A DNA stretch of 64,000 nucleotides from Amycolatopsis sp. NBC_01480 (GCF_036227205.1 NZ_CP109442.1:9672001-9736000), one strand, 5' to 3'. Counted from the first letter of the stretch, positions 16,154-24,586 are shown. The notes: a model not told the origin generated them from the sequence alone. A program made the numbers and translations.

Positions 16154-17062
16154 ATGCCAAGCGAGACCGACATCGACCCGAGCACGCTTACTTCATGGGT
16201 AGAGCTCTTCGACGAGTTCCTGGACGCAGTGGCCCGTCGCATCGATGGCGGTTGGACCCCCGCGCTGTGGTCCCAAGCTGAAACCGAGATCCGTGAGACC
16301 GCGAAGCTGCCGCGCGCGGACGGCAGTGGCGACCGCTGGGGCCGTGATCCTGCAAACAGGGTCTATGCCGTCGCCGAGGTGCTCTGCCACGCCATCATTG
16401 ACCATGTTCGCTCGTTGCGAACTCTCATGACAGCGGCTGGCCCGCCAGCGCCTACCGCAGTCGATGCTCTGGCCCGTGGAGCACTGGAGGCGGCCTCGAC
16501 CATCTGGTGGCTCACCGACCAGTCGATAGCCGGACGTGCGCGGGTTGCCCGCCTCTATGCCATCTGCCGGGCGAGCGCTATGGAGTATGAGCGTGCTTTC
16601 GAAGCTATGCAGGGCTCGCCGATTGGCCACTATGGGAAGTCCATTGCTGATCTTGATGCGCACTACTGCGGCACTCTTGGGTTTCAGACGAAGCTGACAA
16701 ACAAGGGCGCCTTTATCGACAGTGAAGGGCAGAAGCTACCAGGTTACACCAACAGAGTTAAAGCCTACCTCAAAGCCATGGGCCATCCCTCAACCACGGC
16801 CGTATACAATTTTCTATCGGGCTCCGCCCATGCGCAGCTGTGGCGACTAGAGTACGGCTACACTGACTTGATTGGCCCAGACGGCACTGTCCGATCCTAT
16901 CAGTATTACTCACAGAGCATCCTGCGCGTGGGCATGGGCGTGGCGGCGGAGAGCCTGGCACACGCGGTTCGATTGTGCTTTGAGATTCTTGGGCGAAACG
17001 TTGATCTGTCGGACGTTTGGCGATACGCCATGCCGATCAATCGAGTATTTTCCGCTCAATAG
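16154..17062 (+). CDS. DUF5677-like hypothetical protein (cargo gene 1)
   Basis: 302 residues from ATG 16154, with GGAGG 9 bases upstream (a TTG 21 bases earlier is the alternative). Mostly helical and soluble. The motif ARGALEAASTIWWLTD near residue 108 and FLSGSAHAQLW near residue 224 match the two conserved spots of DUF5677-type proteins (an R-x-x-x-E helix and a Ser/His-containing helix). Codon use is less GC-rich than the element core. The family is often found in defence islands or as hypothetical genes, but no activity is established. It converges with the second DUF5677-like gene. Confidence 0.6.
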   Translation: MPSETDIDPSTLTSWVELFDEFLDAVARRIDGGWTPALWSQAETEIRETAKLPRADGSGDRWGRDPANRVYAVAEVLCHAIIDHVRSLRTLMTAAGPPAPTAVDALARGALEAASTIWWLTDQSIAGRARVARLYAICRASAMEYERAFEAMQGSPIGHYGKSIADLDAHYCGTLGFQTKLTNKGAFIDSEGQKLPGYTNRVKAYLKAMGHPSTTAVYNFLSGSAHAQLWRLEYGYTDLIGPDGTVRSYQYYSQSILRVGMGVAAESLAHAVRLCFEILGRNVDLSDVWRYAMPINRVFSAQ

Positions 17063-17174
17063 ATGTTCGCGACGGGCGATCACTTAGACGGTCGATCGTT
17101 TCATGGTTGGAAATCATACAATCGCAGAACTCTTGACAGATTGCCACATCAAGATCCAAGTGGCCCACTGTGAA

Positions 17175-18272
17175 TCAAGACAAATTACTGTTCAACCGTT
17201 CTTCGTCGGCATCAATGCCTGTCTGAGCCTCAACAAATGCCTCTCTTGCTTCATCAAGCAAAATCCATATAGCCTTGAGTGATATGAGATCCTCTGGCGT
17301 CGGCGCGCTGGGCGTGCTCTGAGTCAAATACACTGTAGTCACCTGAACTAATGAGCCAAGCGTAGATTGCGCAGGATCAGCCAGGCCCGTGTTGCTCGGC
17401 CCCACCAGCATCACCCCGGACTTCCCACGCGGCTGCCTGATCGAAAGTGCGCCGCTGGCGCCACTGTGGATTGCGTGATGGGATTGCTGCACCCAGGGAC
17501 GCATGTGCTCAATACCTGCAATCTCCTCAAGCTCTGTAAAATTCGGATCGACCTTCGGTTGCATGAGGGGCTTTGCCCACCCCCATGACCTTTGGTAGCC
17601 GCTGCCAAACTGTCGCATGACGGACTTCCTGTCTTCGCTAAATTCCGTCATTTCACTATCCGAGAACGGCTCATAGCCGAGCGCTTCGCAATGCTTCTGG
17701 TAGCGTTCAGCATCCTTGAAGCGCTCAACGAGGCGATGCAGCAGGAACCGCTCGGAAAGCTCCGCATCGTTGTCTCCAAGCACGAAAGAAATCACTGCGA
17801 TCTCATGAAGCGTGCGCCATCGCGCTTGAGCCCCCACTGCATGCCCGGTACGGAGCAGTCCATTAACATCAGATGCAACCAAGCAGGCGCGTGCATGCAG
17901 AAGGGTTAACGCCTCAAACTTCACGTCGTTGTTGTTAACGGCTTCAGATCGATGTGTTTGGTCGTGCTTCTCGCCAACCTCAAGACATGACGTATATACG
18001 CATTCGTATAGGTCCAGCGCCCGCGCCCAGCGCTTACGCAATCGACGCTCGAATCCTTTACGGATCCTGCGATGCTCTCGCAGCATCTTCTGAGAATTTT
18101 GCCGGAGAGACCTTGCTAGAATGTCGGCCGACTCGCTCGTTGCCCCCTCCAAAGCGGCCGATATCTGGTCCGAGCTGGCGTCAAGATCAATTGCCTCGGC
18201 AACAAGTCGGCTATATAGATCTTCAAGCGACTCCTTGCCTTCCTTCATGCGACTTGGTCGTGTGATTCTCAC
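17175..18272 (-). CDS. DUF5677-family hypothetical protein (cargo gene 2)
   Basis: 365 residues, GTG start (an ATG eight codons in is possible). The N-terminal 80 residues are helical and charged (MLREHRRIRKGFERRLRKRW). The centre has GAQARWRTLHEIAVISFVL and the C-terminal part SHHAIHSGASGALSIRQPRGK, the same two conserved spots as in its neighbour. GC content is clearly lower than in the surrounding DNA, which points to recent foreign origin. The two genes may make one system or be independent. Confidence 0.65.
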   Translation of the reverse strand: MRITRPSRMKEGKESLEDLYSRLVAEAIDLDASSDQISAALEGATSESADILARSLRQNSQKMLREHRRIRKGFERRLRKRWARALDLYECVYTSCLEVGEKHDQTHRSEAVNNNDVKFEALTLLHARACLVASDVNGLLRTGHAVGAQARWRTLHEIAVISFVLGDNDAELSERFLLHRLVERFKDAERYQKHCEALGYEPFSDSEMTEFSEDRKSVMRQFGSGYQRSWGWAKPLMQPKVDPNFTELEEIAGIEHMRPWVQQSHHAIHSGASGALSIRQPRGKSGVMLVGPSNTGLADPAQSTLGSLVQVTTVYLTQSTPSAPTPEDLISLKAIWILLDEAREAFVEAQTGIDADEERLNSNLS

Positions 18273-18500
18273 GTCTTAATCCATTCGCTAGGAATATTGT
18301 TCACGTGGTCGGGGAAGCATACAGGATGAAACACTCGAGCCCGCCGACACAACATTGACTGCTGCGCGCCGCCAGGCGGCGCCTTGATCCCATTTCTGAT
18401 CCCTACCGCGTTGGCCAACTGCTTCGACTGCTAACGCGCCTTGCGTGCAAACGCACCATCGGACAGGACCGAACAACGGCAGCGGGAGGCACGCGCGAAG
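18273..18500. other. Intergenic promoter side of cargo gene 2
   Basis: AT-richer spacer that must contain the promoter of the leftward DUF5677 gene. A tattgt/aatatt stretch at 18291-18300 could be part of it. No gene seen. Confidence 0.35.
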
Positions 18501-18539
18501 GTGGCTCACCACCCCTGCGGCAAGCGGGTGGTGAGCCAC
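18501..18539. terminator. Hairpin terminator after the integrase gene
   Basis: A perfect 14-bp stem (18501-18514 with 18526-18539) around an 11-base loop, 25 bases past the integrase stop codon. Confidence 0.65.
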
Positions 18540-18563
18540 TTTCGTATTTCCACTGACGCCCAG

Positions 18564-20129
18564 TCAGGACACGTTGTGCATGGCCCTGTTGCGCTTGGGC
18601 TGGTAGGGCTCGACGCGGACGCGTTTGGGGTTGAAGGTGCGGAACCCGGTCTGGTCCGAGGGGTCGACGTAGAGGGTGTCCCGGCCGAGTGCGTCAGTGA
18701 GCATGGCGCGCTGCTCGCCGGTGTCGGCGGCGTCCCACTTCTCCGCCGCTTCGTCGCGGCTCATCGCCTCGGTGGGGCCTTCCGGGTTGCCGCCGGTCAA
18801 CTCCTCCCGCTCAGCCTCCAACCGCGCTAGATCAGCGATCAGCGGCTCGTTCGCTCGGTCGAACGCCTTGTCCGACATCTTCCGCGCGCCCCACTTCGCG
18901 GCAATCGCCTCTTGCCGCGCCTCACACTCGGCGATCTCCCGATCGACCTGGGCCAGCCGATCAGAGATCCGCGCCCGCGCGGCCTTGATCGCCGCCGCGT
19001 GCGTCTTGTCCGACATCCGGGCGAGCACCATCCCCCGGATCTCCCGGTCCACCGCCCGCACGTCCGCCGCGACCTTCCCGCACCCACCACGGGCCTTCGT
19101 GCACGCGTACTGCCGCCGCCGCTGCCCGTCCGGATACTCTCCGACGTGCGGACGCCCGGACAGCTTCTTGCCGCACCGAGGGCACGTCGCGATCCCCGAC
19201 CCGACATAGTGCCCACTGGGCCGCCGCCCGCGCGTGCGCCCGGCATACAGCGCACGCAGCCGCTCAAACTCGACCGGGTCCACAATCGGCTCACCCGGCA
19301 TCGTTCCCACGATCTCGCCCTCGTGCTCGATCAACCCCGCGTTGCGTGGCCGCAACAACAGGTCCCGGACCTTCGTCGGGCTGAACAACCCTCCGGTGAT
19401 CGTACGCAGCCCGGCCGCGTTCCACTCCTCACTCAACTTGACCTGCGACACCCCGGCCAATACCGCGCTGGTCCCGGCGCGCAGCGCGACCTGTTCCCGC
19501 TCCACCAACGCCGCCGACACCGGTTCCCGGGTGTCCATGCCATCCTCGTCGATGGCCTCGTCCTTCGGGACGGTCCGGTCCAATCCGGGGAACCCGAACG
19601 ATCGGCCCTGAAGGTGGGGGACACCCTTGCGGCGCAGCACATCGAACCGCCGGGAAATCCGCTGTGACGCCTCATCGGAGTTGCGCTGGTTGTGCGCTAC
19701 TTCCTGTCGCAACTGGTATCGGTCGTTGTAGTCCGAGAGGTCATACCGGCCGTGCGAGGACGCGACCGTGAACGAGTCGAAGCCCTCGATCAGCTTGAAC
19801 ATGTCCTCCAGGTCCGGCGACTGCCGCCACCCCCGGTCGGTGTTCCACAACACCACCCCGTCACACGCCCGCGCCGCCACCCGCTTCATGACCCGCTCCC
19901 ACCCCGGGCGGCGGACTTTCGGGTTCCACGCCGAGAGCTTTGGGTCGGAGATCTCCTCACCCAGCACGCCGCCCAACCGCTCGATCACCTCGCGGTTGTC
20001 GGCGTGCTGGGTCTCGCACTTCTCCAGCTTCCCTTTCTGATTCCGGGACAGCCGCGCGTACGAGTCCAAGATCGGCCGTCGACCGTCCTGACCTGCGCTA
20101 ACCTGGTGTGAGTGAGCCACACGACCCAC
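18564..20129 (-). CDS. Large serine recombinase (integrase)
   Basis: 521 residues. The N-terminal resolvase domain begins ILDSYARLSRNQKG, with the nucleophile at Ser28, and includes CDGVVLWNTDRGWR. The recombinase domain follows (QRISRRFDVLRRKGVPHLQG). The zinc ribbon is CPRCGKKLSG with CTKARGGCGKV. A long coiled coil comes next (AARARISDRLAQVDREIAEC) and a basic tail. The whole architecture of a phiC31-like integrase is present. The GTG start at 20129 lies at the edge of attR, so expression is linked to the integrated or circular state. Leftward and close to the right end, as in most such elements. Confidence 0.9.
   Translation of the reverse strand: MGRVAHSHQVSAGQDGRRPILDSYARLSRNQKGKLEKCETQHADNREVIERLGGVLGEEISDPKLSAWNPKVRRPGWERVMKRVAARACDGVVLWNTDRGWRQSPDLEDMFKLIEGFDSFTVASSHGRYDLSDYNDRYQLRQEVAHNQRNSDEASQRISRRFDVLRRKGVPHLQGRSFGFPGLDRTVPKDEAIDEDGMDTREPVSAALVEREQVALRAGTSAVLAGVSQVKLSEEWNAAGLRTITGGLFSPTKVRDLLLRPRNAGLIEHEGEIVGTMPGEPIVDPVEFERLRALYAGRTRGRRPSGHYVGSGIATCPRCGKKLSGRPHVGEYPDGQRRRQYACTKARGGCGKVAADVRAVDREIRGMVLARMSDKTHAAAIKAARARISDRLAQVDREIAECEARQEAIAAKWGARKMSDKAFDRANEPLIADLARLEAEREELTGGNPEGPTEAMSRDEAAEKWDAADTGEQRAMLTDALGRDTLYVDPSDQTGFRTFNPKRVRVEPYQPKRNRAMHNVS
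18597..18624. repeat. 28-bp direct repeat, right copy (inside the integrase 3' end)
   Basis: Identical to 15959-15986. Both copies also have TGGTGAGCCAC 66-68 bases to their left (15893-15903 and 18529-18539), so the duplicated region is longer than the perfect 28 bp and includes half of the terminator hairpin. Confidence 0.75.
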
Positions 20130-20130
20130 C

Positions 20131-20184
20131 GTAGGTCGTCAAGTGACGGTACGCTAGAACCGTCATAAACACTCACGAGCCCTT
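20131..20184 (-). other. attR of the integrated element
   Basis: Bases 20131-20155 are the P arm (GTAGGT and CAAGTGA mirrored in attL), AG at 20156-20157 is the presumed crossover, and 20158-20184 is the 27-bp chromosomal arm identical in inverted orientation to 2790-2816. Joining the outer arms of attL and attR gives a 56-bp attB that is a perfect palindrome apart from the central AG. Confidence 0.8.
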
Positions 20185-20249
20185 ACGCAGCACCAGGTCC
20201 CTGGCTGCGGCACCGGCCGCAGCCAGGCCGCCGGAGCCCCATCTGGACC

Positions 20250-20276
20250 TTTACAACGTTGTTCCAACGATGTAAA
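20250..20276. promoter_or_regulatory. Operator palindrome upstream of the arabinofuranosidase gene
   Basis: TTTACA-n-CGTTG-3-CAACG-n-TGTAAA is symmetric over 27 bases with one mismatched position per arm and a 3-base centre. It lies 40 bases before the abfB-type start. A sugar-responsive repressor (LacI, GntR or ROK type) is the likely ligand; none is encoded nearby. Confidence 0.6.
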
Positions 20277-20315
20277 AATTGGCCTCCCCCGTCCCCGAGG
20301 CCGAAAGCCCCTGCC

Positions 20316-21836
20316 ATGAAACGTCTGCGGAACATCCTGCTGTCCGTCGCGCTCATGCTCACCGGCCTGGCTTTCGCCGGGACCTCGGCGGGCGCCGCGT
20401 CCTCCCTGCCATGCGATATCTACGGCTCAGCCGGCACGCCCTGCGTGGGCGCGCACAGCACCGTGCGCGCGCTCTACGCCGCCTACAACGGCCCGCTCTA
20501 CCAGGTGCGCCGCGCCGACGGGGCCACCACCGACATCGGGCTGCTCTCGCCGGGCGGCATCGCGAACGGGGCGGCGCAGGATTCCTTCTGCGCCAACACG
20601 TCCTGCATCATCTCCGAGATCTACGACCAGTCACCGCGGCACAACGACCTCACCATCGAGGCGGCGGGCGGGGCCGGCGCGGCCGACGTCGGGGCCCCGG
20701 CCGACGCGCTGCCGATCAGCATCGGCGGGCACACCGCGTACGGCGTGGAGATCACCTCGGGCATGGGCTACCGGGACAACAGCACGAGCGGCGTCGCGGT
20801 CAACGGCCAGCCCGAGGGCATGTACATGGTGGCTTCCGCGACCCATGTGAACGGCGGCTGCTGCTTCGACTACGGCAACGCCGAGACCAACAACCAGGAC
20901 ACCGGCGACGGCCACATGGACGCGGTCTACCTCGGGCTGCGCTGCGAATTCGGCAACTGCAACGGATCCGGCCCCTGGGTGGCGGCCGACCTCGAGAACG
21001 GCCTCTTCCAGTCCAACACCGGCAGCAACGCGGGCGACCCCGGCCCCGGCGCGACCCCGTACGTCACGGCGATGCTGAGCAACAACGGCCAGGACCACTT
21101 CACCCTGAAACGGGCCAACGCGCAGACCGGCGACCTGACCACCACGTACTCGGGCTCCGAGCCGACCGTCCGGAACACCTACTCGCCGCTGCACCAGGAA
21201 GGCGCGATCGTCCTGGGCACCGGCGGCGACAACAGCAATGCCGACGTCGGCTCGTTCTTCGAAGGCGTGATGACCGCCGGGGTACCGACCGACGCCGCGG
21301 ACAGCGCCGTGCAGGCCAGCATCGTCTCCGCCGGTTACGGCGGTTCGAACGGCGTCGGCGGCGGCACGCTCACCCCGGGCTCGTCGATCTCCCTGCGCGC
21401 CACCACCGCTTGCTGCACCACCCGCTACCTGCGCCACTCCGGCGGCGACGCGATCACTTCGGTGATCACGGCGGACAGCTCCGCGCTGGACAAAAACGAC
21501 GCCACCTGGATCGTCCGGCGGGGCCTGGCCAACAACTCCTGCCTGTCGTTCGAATCGAAGAACTACCCCGGCGAGTACCTCCGCCACTCGAATTACCAGC
21601 TGCACCGCCAGCCCGACGACGGCAGCGCCCTGCTCACCAACGACGCCACCTTCTGCCCGGCCGGCGGCAACAGCGGCTCGTACACCTCGTTCCAGTCGAA
21701 CAACTATCCGGGCTACTACATCAGGCATTACGACAGCACCGTCTACATCGCACACAACGGCGGCAGCAATCCTTGGGACACCACGACGTTGTGGGCCGAG
21801 GACACCACCTGGGAGGTGGCCCAACCCTGGGCGTGA
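20316..21836 (+). CDS. abfB: Secreted alpha-L-arabinofuranosidase B (GH54 + CBM42)
   Basis: 506 residues from ATG 20316; an earlier in-frame start overlaps the operator. The signal peptide is MKRLRNILLSVALMLTGLAFAG with cleavage near AGAASS. The GH54 catalytic domain (residues ~30-340) starts LPCDIYGSAGTPCVGAHSTV and contains YNGPLYQVRRADG, GLRCEFGNCNGSGPW and FFEGVMTAGVP. The CBM42 beta-trefoil follows a short Gly linker (~350-506): ISLRATTACCTTRYLRH, NYPGEYLRHSN, NNYPGYYIRHY. It releases arabinose from arabinoxylan side chains and the CBM binds arabinofuranose. Full length. No other sugar genes adjoin it. Confidence 0.92.
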   Translation: MKRLRNILLSVALMLTGLAFAGTSAGAASSLPCDIYGSAGTPCVGAHSTVRALYAAYNGPLYQVRRADGATTDIGLLSPGGIANGAAQDSFCANTSCIISEIYDQSPRHNDLTIEAAGGAGAADVGAPADALPISIGGHTAYGVEITSGMGYRDNSTSGVAVNGQPEGMYMVASATHVNGGCCFDYGNAETNNQDTGDGHMDAVYLGLRCEFGNCNGSGPWVAADLENGLFQSNTGSNAGDPGPGATPYVTAMLSNNGQDHFTLKRANAQTGDLTTTYSGSEPTVRNTYSPLHQEGAIVLGTGGDNSNADVGSFFEGVMTAGVPTDAADSAVQASIVSAGYGGSNGVGGGTLTPGSSISLRATTACCTTRYLRHSGGDAITSVITADSSALDKNDATWIVRRGLANNSCLSFESKNYPGEYLRHSNYQLHRQPDDGSALLTNDATFCPAGGNSGSYTSFQSNNYPGYYIRHYDSTVYIAHNGGSNPWDTTTLWAEDTTWEVAQPWA

Positions 21837-21913
21837 CCCGGGGTCAGCCGGCGAGCAGTGCGTTCAGCTCTTCGTGGGCGCGGTCGCCACTGCGCATCCC
21901 TGGTGGGACCGGG

Positions 21914-22570
21914 TCACCGGTCAACCCCGTCTGCCTGTTCTGAAGGTCCGCTCGGTTTCAAGGCGCACAGTTGGGTGACGAGTTCGGTCCAGCCCTGGAT
22001 GAGCCGTTTCCGCTGCTGCCGGGCCTTGGCGGATGACAGGTCGCCGGCGGGCAGCTGGAGCATCAGCGGCCCGTCGAGCGCTCCGGTCAGCTGCGCGGCG
22101 AGCACGTCGAGATCCGCGAACGCGGGCTTGATCTCGCCGAGCAGCATCCGGATGTGCAGGCGGGACAACGGGGTTTCGCCGGTGGGGACCTGCTGCCCGC
22201 CGTCGAGCGAGGCGCGGGCGATCTCGTGGTTGTCGAACAGGAAGCCGATCCGCGCGGTCCCGTAGGCGATCAGCCGCTCCAGCCCCGGGGCGCCGGGGCC
22301 GAGCGGCGGATCGCCGGCCATCACGGCCTGTTGCAGGGAGCGTTCTTCCTCGTCCAGCAACGCCTGGAAAATTCCGGCGCGGCTGCCGAACCGACGGAAG
22401 ACTGTGCCCTTGCCCAGCCCCGACCGCGCGGCGAGCTCATCCATCGTGACGTCGCTCGCCCCGTGCTCGGCCACCAGCACCCGGGCCGTTTCCAGCAGCA
22501 GCGCCCGATTGCGGACGGCGTCCGCGCGCTCCGGGCGTGGTTTGCCCAGCTGCGGCAGAAATTCCTTCAC
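21914..22570 (-). CDS. TetR/AcrR-family transcriptional regulator
   Basis: 218 residues. HTH: LLETARVLVAEHGASDVTMD, ELAARSGLGKGTVFRRFGSR. The C-terminal ligand domain is helical and resembles TetR_C_33-type members. It precedes the DDN gene's 3' end and is on the same strand, 49 bases downstream of that gene, but whether they are cotranscribed is unclear. Effector unknown. Confidence 0.85.
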   Translation of the reverse strand: MKEFLPQLGKPRPERADAVRNRALLLETARVLVAEHGASDVTMDELAARSGLGKGTVFRRFGSRAGIFQALLDEEERSLQQAVMAGDPPLGPGAPGLERLIAYGTARIGFLFDNHEIARASLDGGQQVPTGETPLSRLHIRMLLGEIKPAFADLDVLAAQLTGALDGPLMLQLPAGDLSSAKARQQRKRLIQGWTELVTQLCALKPSGPSEQADGVDR

Positions 22571-22619
22571 CGTCGCCAGCCTATCGCCTCTCGGCCCGGC
22601 CCGGAGCGCGCCGCTGCTG

Positions 22620-23060
22620 CTACGCGTCGAAAGGCGTCAGGACGAAAATGGGCATCCGGCGGGTGGTCTTCTTCTGGTACTCCGCATAGTCGGGCCACGC
22701 CTCGATGGCGCGGGCGATCCAGGCGGCGTACTCGTCGCCGTCGACTTCCCGCGCCCGGTAGTCCTTCTTGACCGGCCCGTCCTGAAGCTCGACATGCGGG
22801 TTCGCCTTCACGTTGTAGTACCAGACCGGGTTTTTGGGCGCACCGCCCAAAGAGGCCACGACCGCGTACTCGCCCTCGTGCTCCACCCGTTGCAGGGCGG
22901 TCTTGCGGATCTTGCCGGTCTTGGCGCCCAGCGAGGTCAGGACGATCACCGGCGCACCCTGGTTGTCGGTGCCCTCGGTGCCGCCGGAGCTCTCGTAGAG
23001 GTCCACCTGGTTACGGCTGAACTCGAACGCGCCCGGCTCGTACTCCCCGGTGAGAGGCAT
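22620..23060 (-). CDS. Deazaflavin (F420)-dependent nitroreductase-family protein (DDN type)
   Basis: 146 residues, the usual size. Family motifs: [41 protein letters not shown], then [10 protein letters not shown]. The core is a split beta-barrel that binds F420. Such proteins reduce quinones or other small molecules. Start ATG 23060. It lies beside a TetR gene, a common repressor-target arrangement. Confidence 0.85.
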   Translation of the reverse strand: MPLTGEYEPGAFEFSRNQVDLYESSGGTEGTDNQGAPVIVLTSLGAKTGKIRKTALQRVEHEGEYAVVASLGGAPKNPVWYYNVKANPHVELQDGPVKKDYRAREVDGDEYAAWIARAIEAWPDYAEYQKKTTRRMPIFVLTPFDA

Positions 23061-23105
23061 GACTCCACCAACTCTTTTCGTTGATCGACTGTACCGTCAA
23101 TCGGA

Positions 23106-23879
23106 CTATACCCCGTTTGTCACCGGCGTGGGTGGCGGCGGCGTGGGTGGCGGAGTGGAGGTGGTGGTCGTCGCCGGAGCTTCGGCAGTGCCGGTCGGCG
23201 GTGCCGGGCTCGGTGACGGCTCCGGGCTCGGGGATTGAGCGGGGCCAGGGGACGGACTTGGGCTCGGACTCGGGGACGGGGAGCGCGCCGGGCTCGGAGG
23301 CGGCGGCGTGGTGTTCGGGTTGTTCGGCGTGTCCGCCCCGTTGTAACCGGGCAGACCCCAGATCGGGATGACTGCGGGCGGCACTTCCTTGGCGACACCC
23401 GGCTTCGTGGGAGTGCAGCCCACGACGTGGGAATTGCTCACCCAGTTGCCCAGCGTGGCACGCACGAACAGGTAATCCTGCCTCGGATCGGCGCCGCCCC
23501 GGGGCAACAGCTGGTTCACCACCGGACCGCTCAAGGTGAGCACGGTCGCGATCGGATGGTAGTTCCCATCCGGGTGATCCCCTTTGAGGACCTCCCGGAT
23601 CTGGTAGGTCACGCCCGGCTGCGGCGGGGTGAAGGTGATTCGCGCCTCGGTCCCGAGACAGCTCCCGCCGGTGTCGGTCCAGAGGAGCCCGTCCGGCCGG
23701 ATCAGCTGGCCGGCTCGGCCGCTCGCTGATCCGGCCCCGGTCAGCCCGTACGCCGCCGCGGCCGGCGGAGCCAGAGCCATGCCCGATGCCAGCACGGAAA
23801 CCGTCGCGAACACGCCGAGCAGCAACGCCTTCCGACCGGCCGGGCCTCCTGCCCTCCGCACGTTCCGGCCGCCGTTCAT
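23106..23879 (-). CDS. Secreted protein with Pro/Ser/Thr-rich C-terminal half
   Basis: 257 residues from ATG 23879. N-terminal signal: KALLLGVFATVSVLASGMALAPPAAAAYG. Residues ~35-155 form a Cys-containing folded domain (GSCLGTEARITFTPPQPGV, SHVVGCTPTKPG). The last 90 residues are a low-complexity tail of Pro-Ser and Pro-Thr repeats, likely a wall-spanning or glycosylated stalk. Start overlaps the upstream LAFTG gene by 4 bases, so the two are coupled. No known family recognised. Confidence 0.65.
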   Translation of the reverse strand: MNGGRNVRRAGGPAGRKALLLGVFATVSVLASGMALAPPAAAAYGLTGAGSASGRAGQLIRPDGLLWTDTGGSCLGTEARITFTPPQPGVTYQIREVLKGDHPDGNYHPIATVLTLSGPVVNQLLPRGGADPRQDYLFVRATLGNWVSNSHVVGCTPTKPGVAKEVPPAVIPIWGLPGYNGADTPNNPNTTPPPPSPARSPSPSPSPSPSPGPAQSPSPEPSPSPAPPTGTAEAPATTTTSTPPPTPPPPTPVTNGV

Positions 23880-24586
23880 CGCCGCGCCCCCTGCGCGCGA
23901 CGACGCCGGGCACCGAGCCGCATCGTGATCCCGGCGACCAGCAAGGCGAGCGCGACCCCGGCCAGCACGGCAAGCGAGACCCCGGTGAACGCCAGTTTCC
24001 CTCGGTTCGCGCCGCTGTTGCCCACCTGCGCGCCGGCGGGCCCCTCGTGGCCCATACCCGTCAGCACACCGGCCTCCGGTGCACCGGCCACCGGCCCCGG
24101 CGAACCGGACGGACCGGGGCCGGTGCCCGCCGGCGGCACCGCGCCCACGCCCCGGTCGTCCTCGACGCCCACGGCCCGGGTCTCGACGACAAACGTCACG
24201 CCGAGACACGCGTCGGTCGCCGCCGCGGACAGGGTCAACGCCCCCGGCACCACGAAGGAGGCCCGGCCCGACGCCGGCACGAAAAGCCCGCCGGCCGGTT
24301 GCAGGTCGTTGGTCGCGAGCAGACCGGCCGGGCAGCCCACCGGGTTCGAGGAGGACTTCACCCGGTCGAAGAACAGCGACACCAGCCGCACGCCGAACCC
24401 GTTGGGATTGGTCACGGTGAACTGCGCGGAGCCGGTCCGCCCCGGAAGGAGGTCCGCCACCGGCTCGCTCACCGCGGTCAAGGCCACCGGTTCCGCGGCC
24501 GCCGCGATGGTGCCCGCACCGCCCACGATCAGGACCGCCGGTATCGCGCTCAGCAGAAGCATTGGTCGTCTCATGCCCACTCGCAC
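23876..24586 (-). CDS. Cell-wall-anchored surface protein with LAxTG-type sorting signal
   Basis: 236 residues. Signal peptide LLLSAIPAVLIVGGAGTIAAAAEP. The folded part holds AQFTVTNPNGFGVRLVSLFF and two Cys about 70 residues apart. Near the C-terminus stands LAFTG, followed by a hydrophobic helix (VSLAVLAGVALALLVAG) and a basic end (RRRRAQGARR). LAxTG is the signal of class E sortases in high-GC actinobacteria. The domain resembles that of the protein at 24598-25134 (TVANANGFAVQVNKVSL). Likely displayed on the wall; function unknown. Confidence 0.72.
   Translation of the reverse strand: MRVGMRRPMLLLSAIPAVLIVGGAGTIAAAAEPVALTAVSEPVADLLPGRTGSAQFTVTNPNGFGVRLVSLFFDRVKSSSNPVGCPAGLLATNDLQPAGGLFVPASGRASFVVPGALTLSAAATDACLGVTFVVETRAVGVEDDRGVGAVPPAGTGPGPSGSPGPVAGAPEAGVLTGMGHEGPAGAQVGNSGANRGKLAFTGVSLAVLAGVALALLVAGITMRLGARRRRAQGARR

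Larger units (their letters stand above)
2816..20161. mobile_element. Integrated actinomycete element (AICE-like) with large serine integrase
   Basis: A 17.3-kb element delimited by attL and attR. It encodes an integrase at the right end, an excisionase-type HTH protein, a WhiB protein, two Spd-like membrane proteins and an FtsK/Tra-type DNA translocase, which is the hallmark of actinomycete conjugation by double-stranded DNA transfer. It also has a NUDIX hydrolase and XRE regulators, as in many AICEs, and two cargo blocks: an ESX-substrate set at 5.8-8.9 kb and a DUF5677-like pair at 16.1-18.3 kb. I saw no RepSA, RepAM or prim-pol replication protein. The ordinary AICE integrase is a tyrosine recombinase entering a tRNA gene; here a serine integrase has entered an intergenic palindrome. 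Confidence 0.85.

Noticed and set aside
2790..20184. Reading the 27-bp terminal inverted repeats as transposon ends
   Set aside because: No transposase and no target-site duplication outside the repeats; the serine integrase, the internal P arms and the AG core fit att sites.
20279..21943. 554-codon frame over the arabinofuranosidase gene
   Set aside because: Frame +2 shadow of abfB with Arg-rich text.
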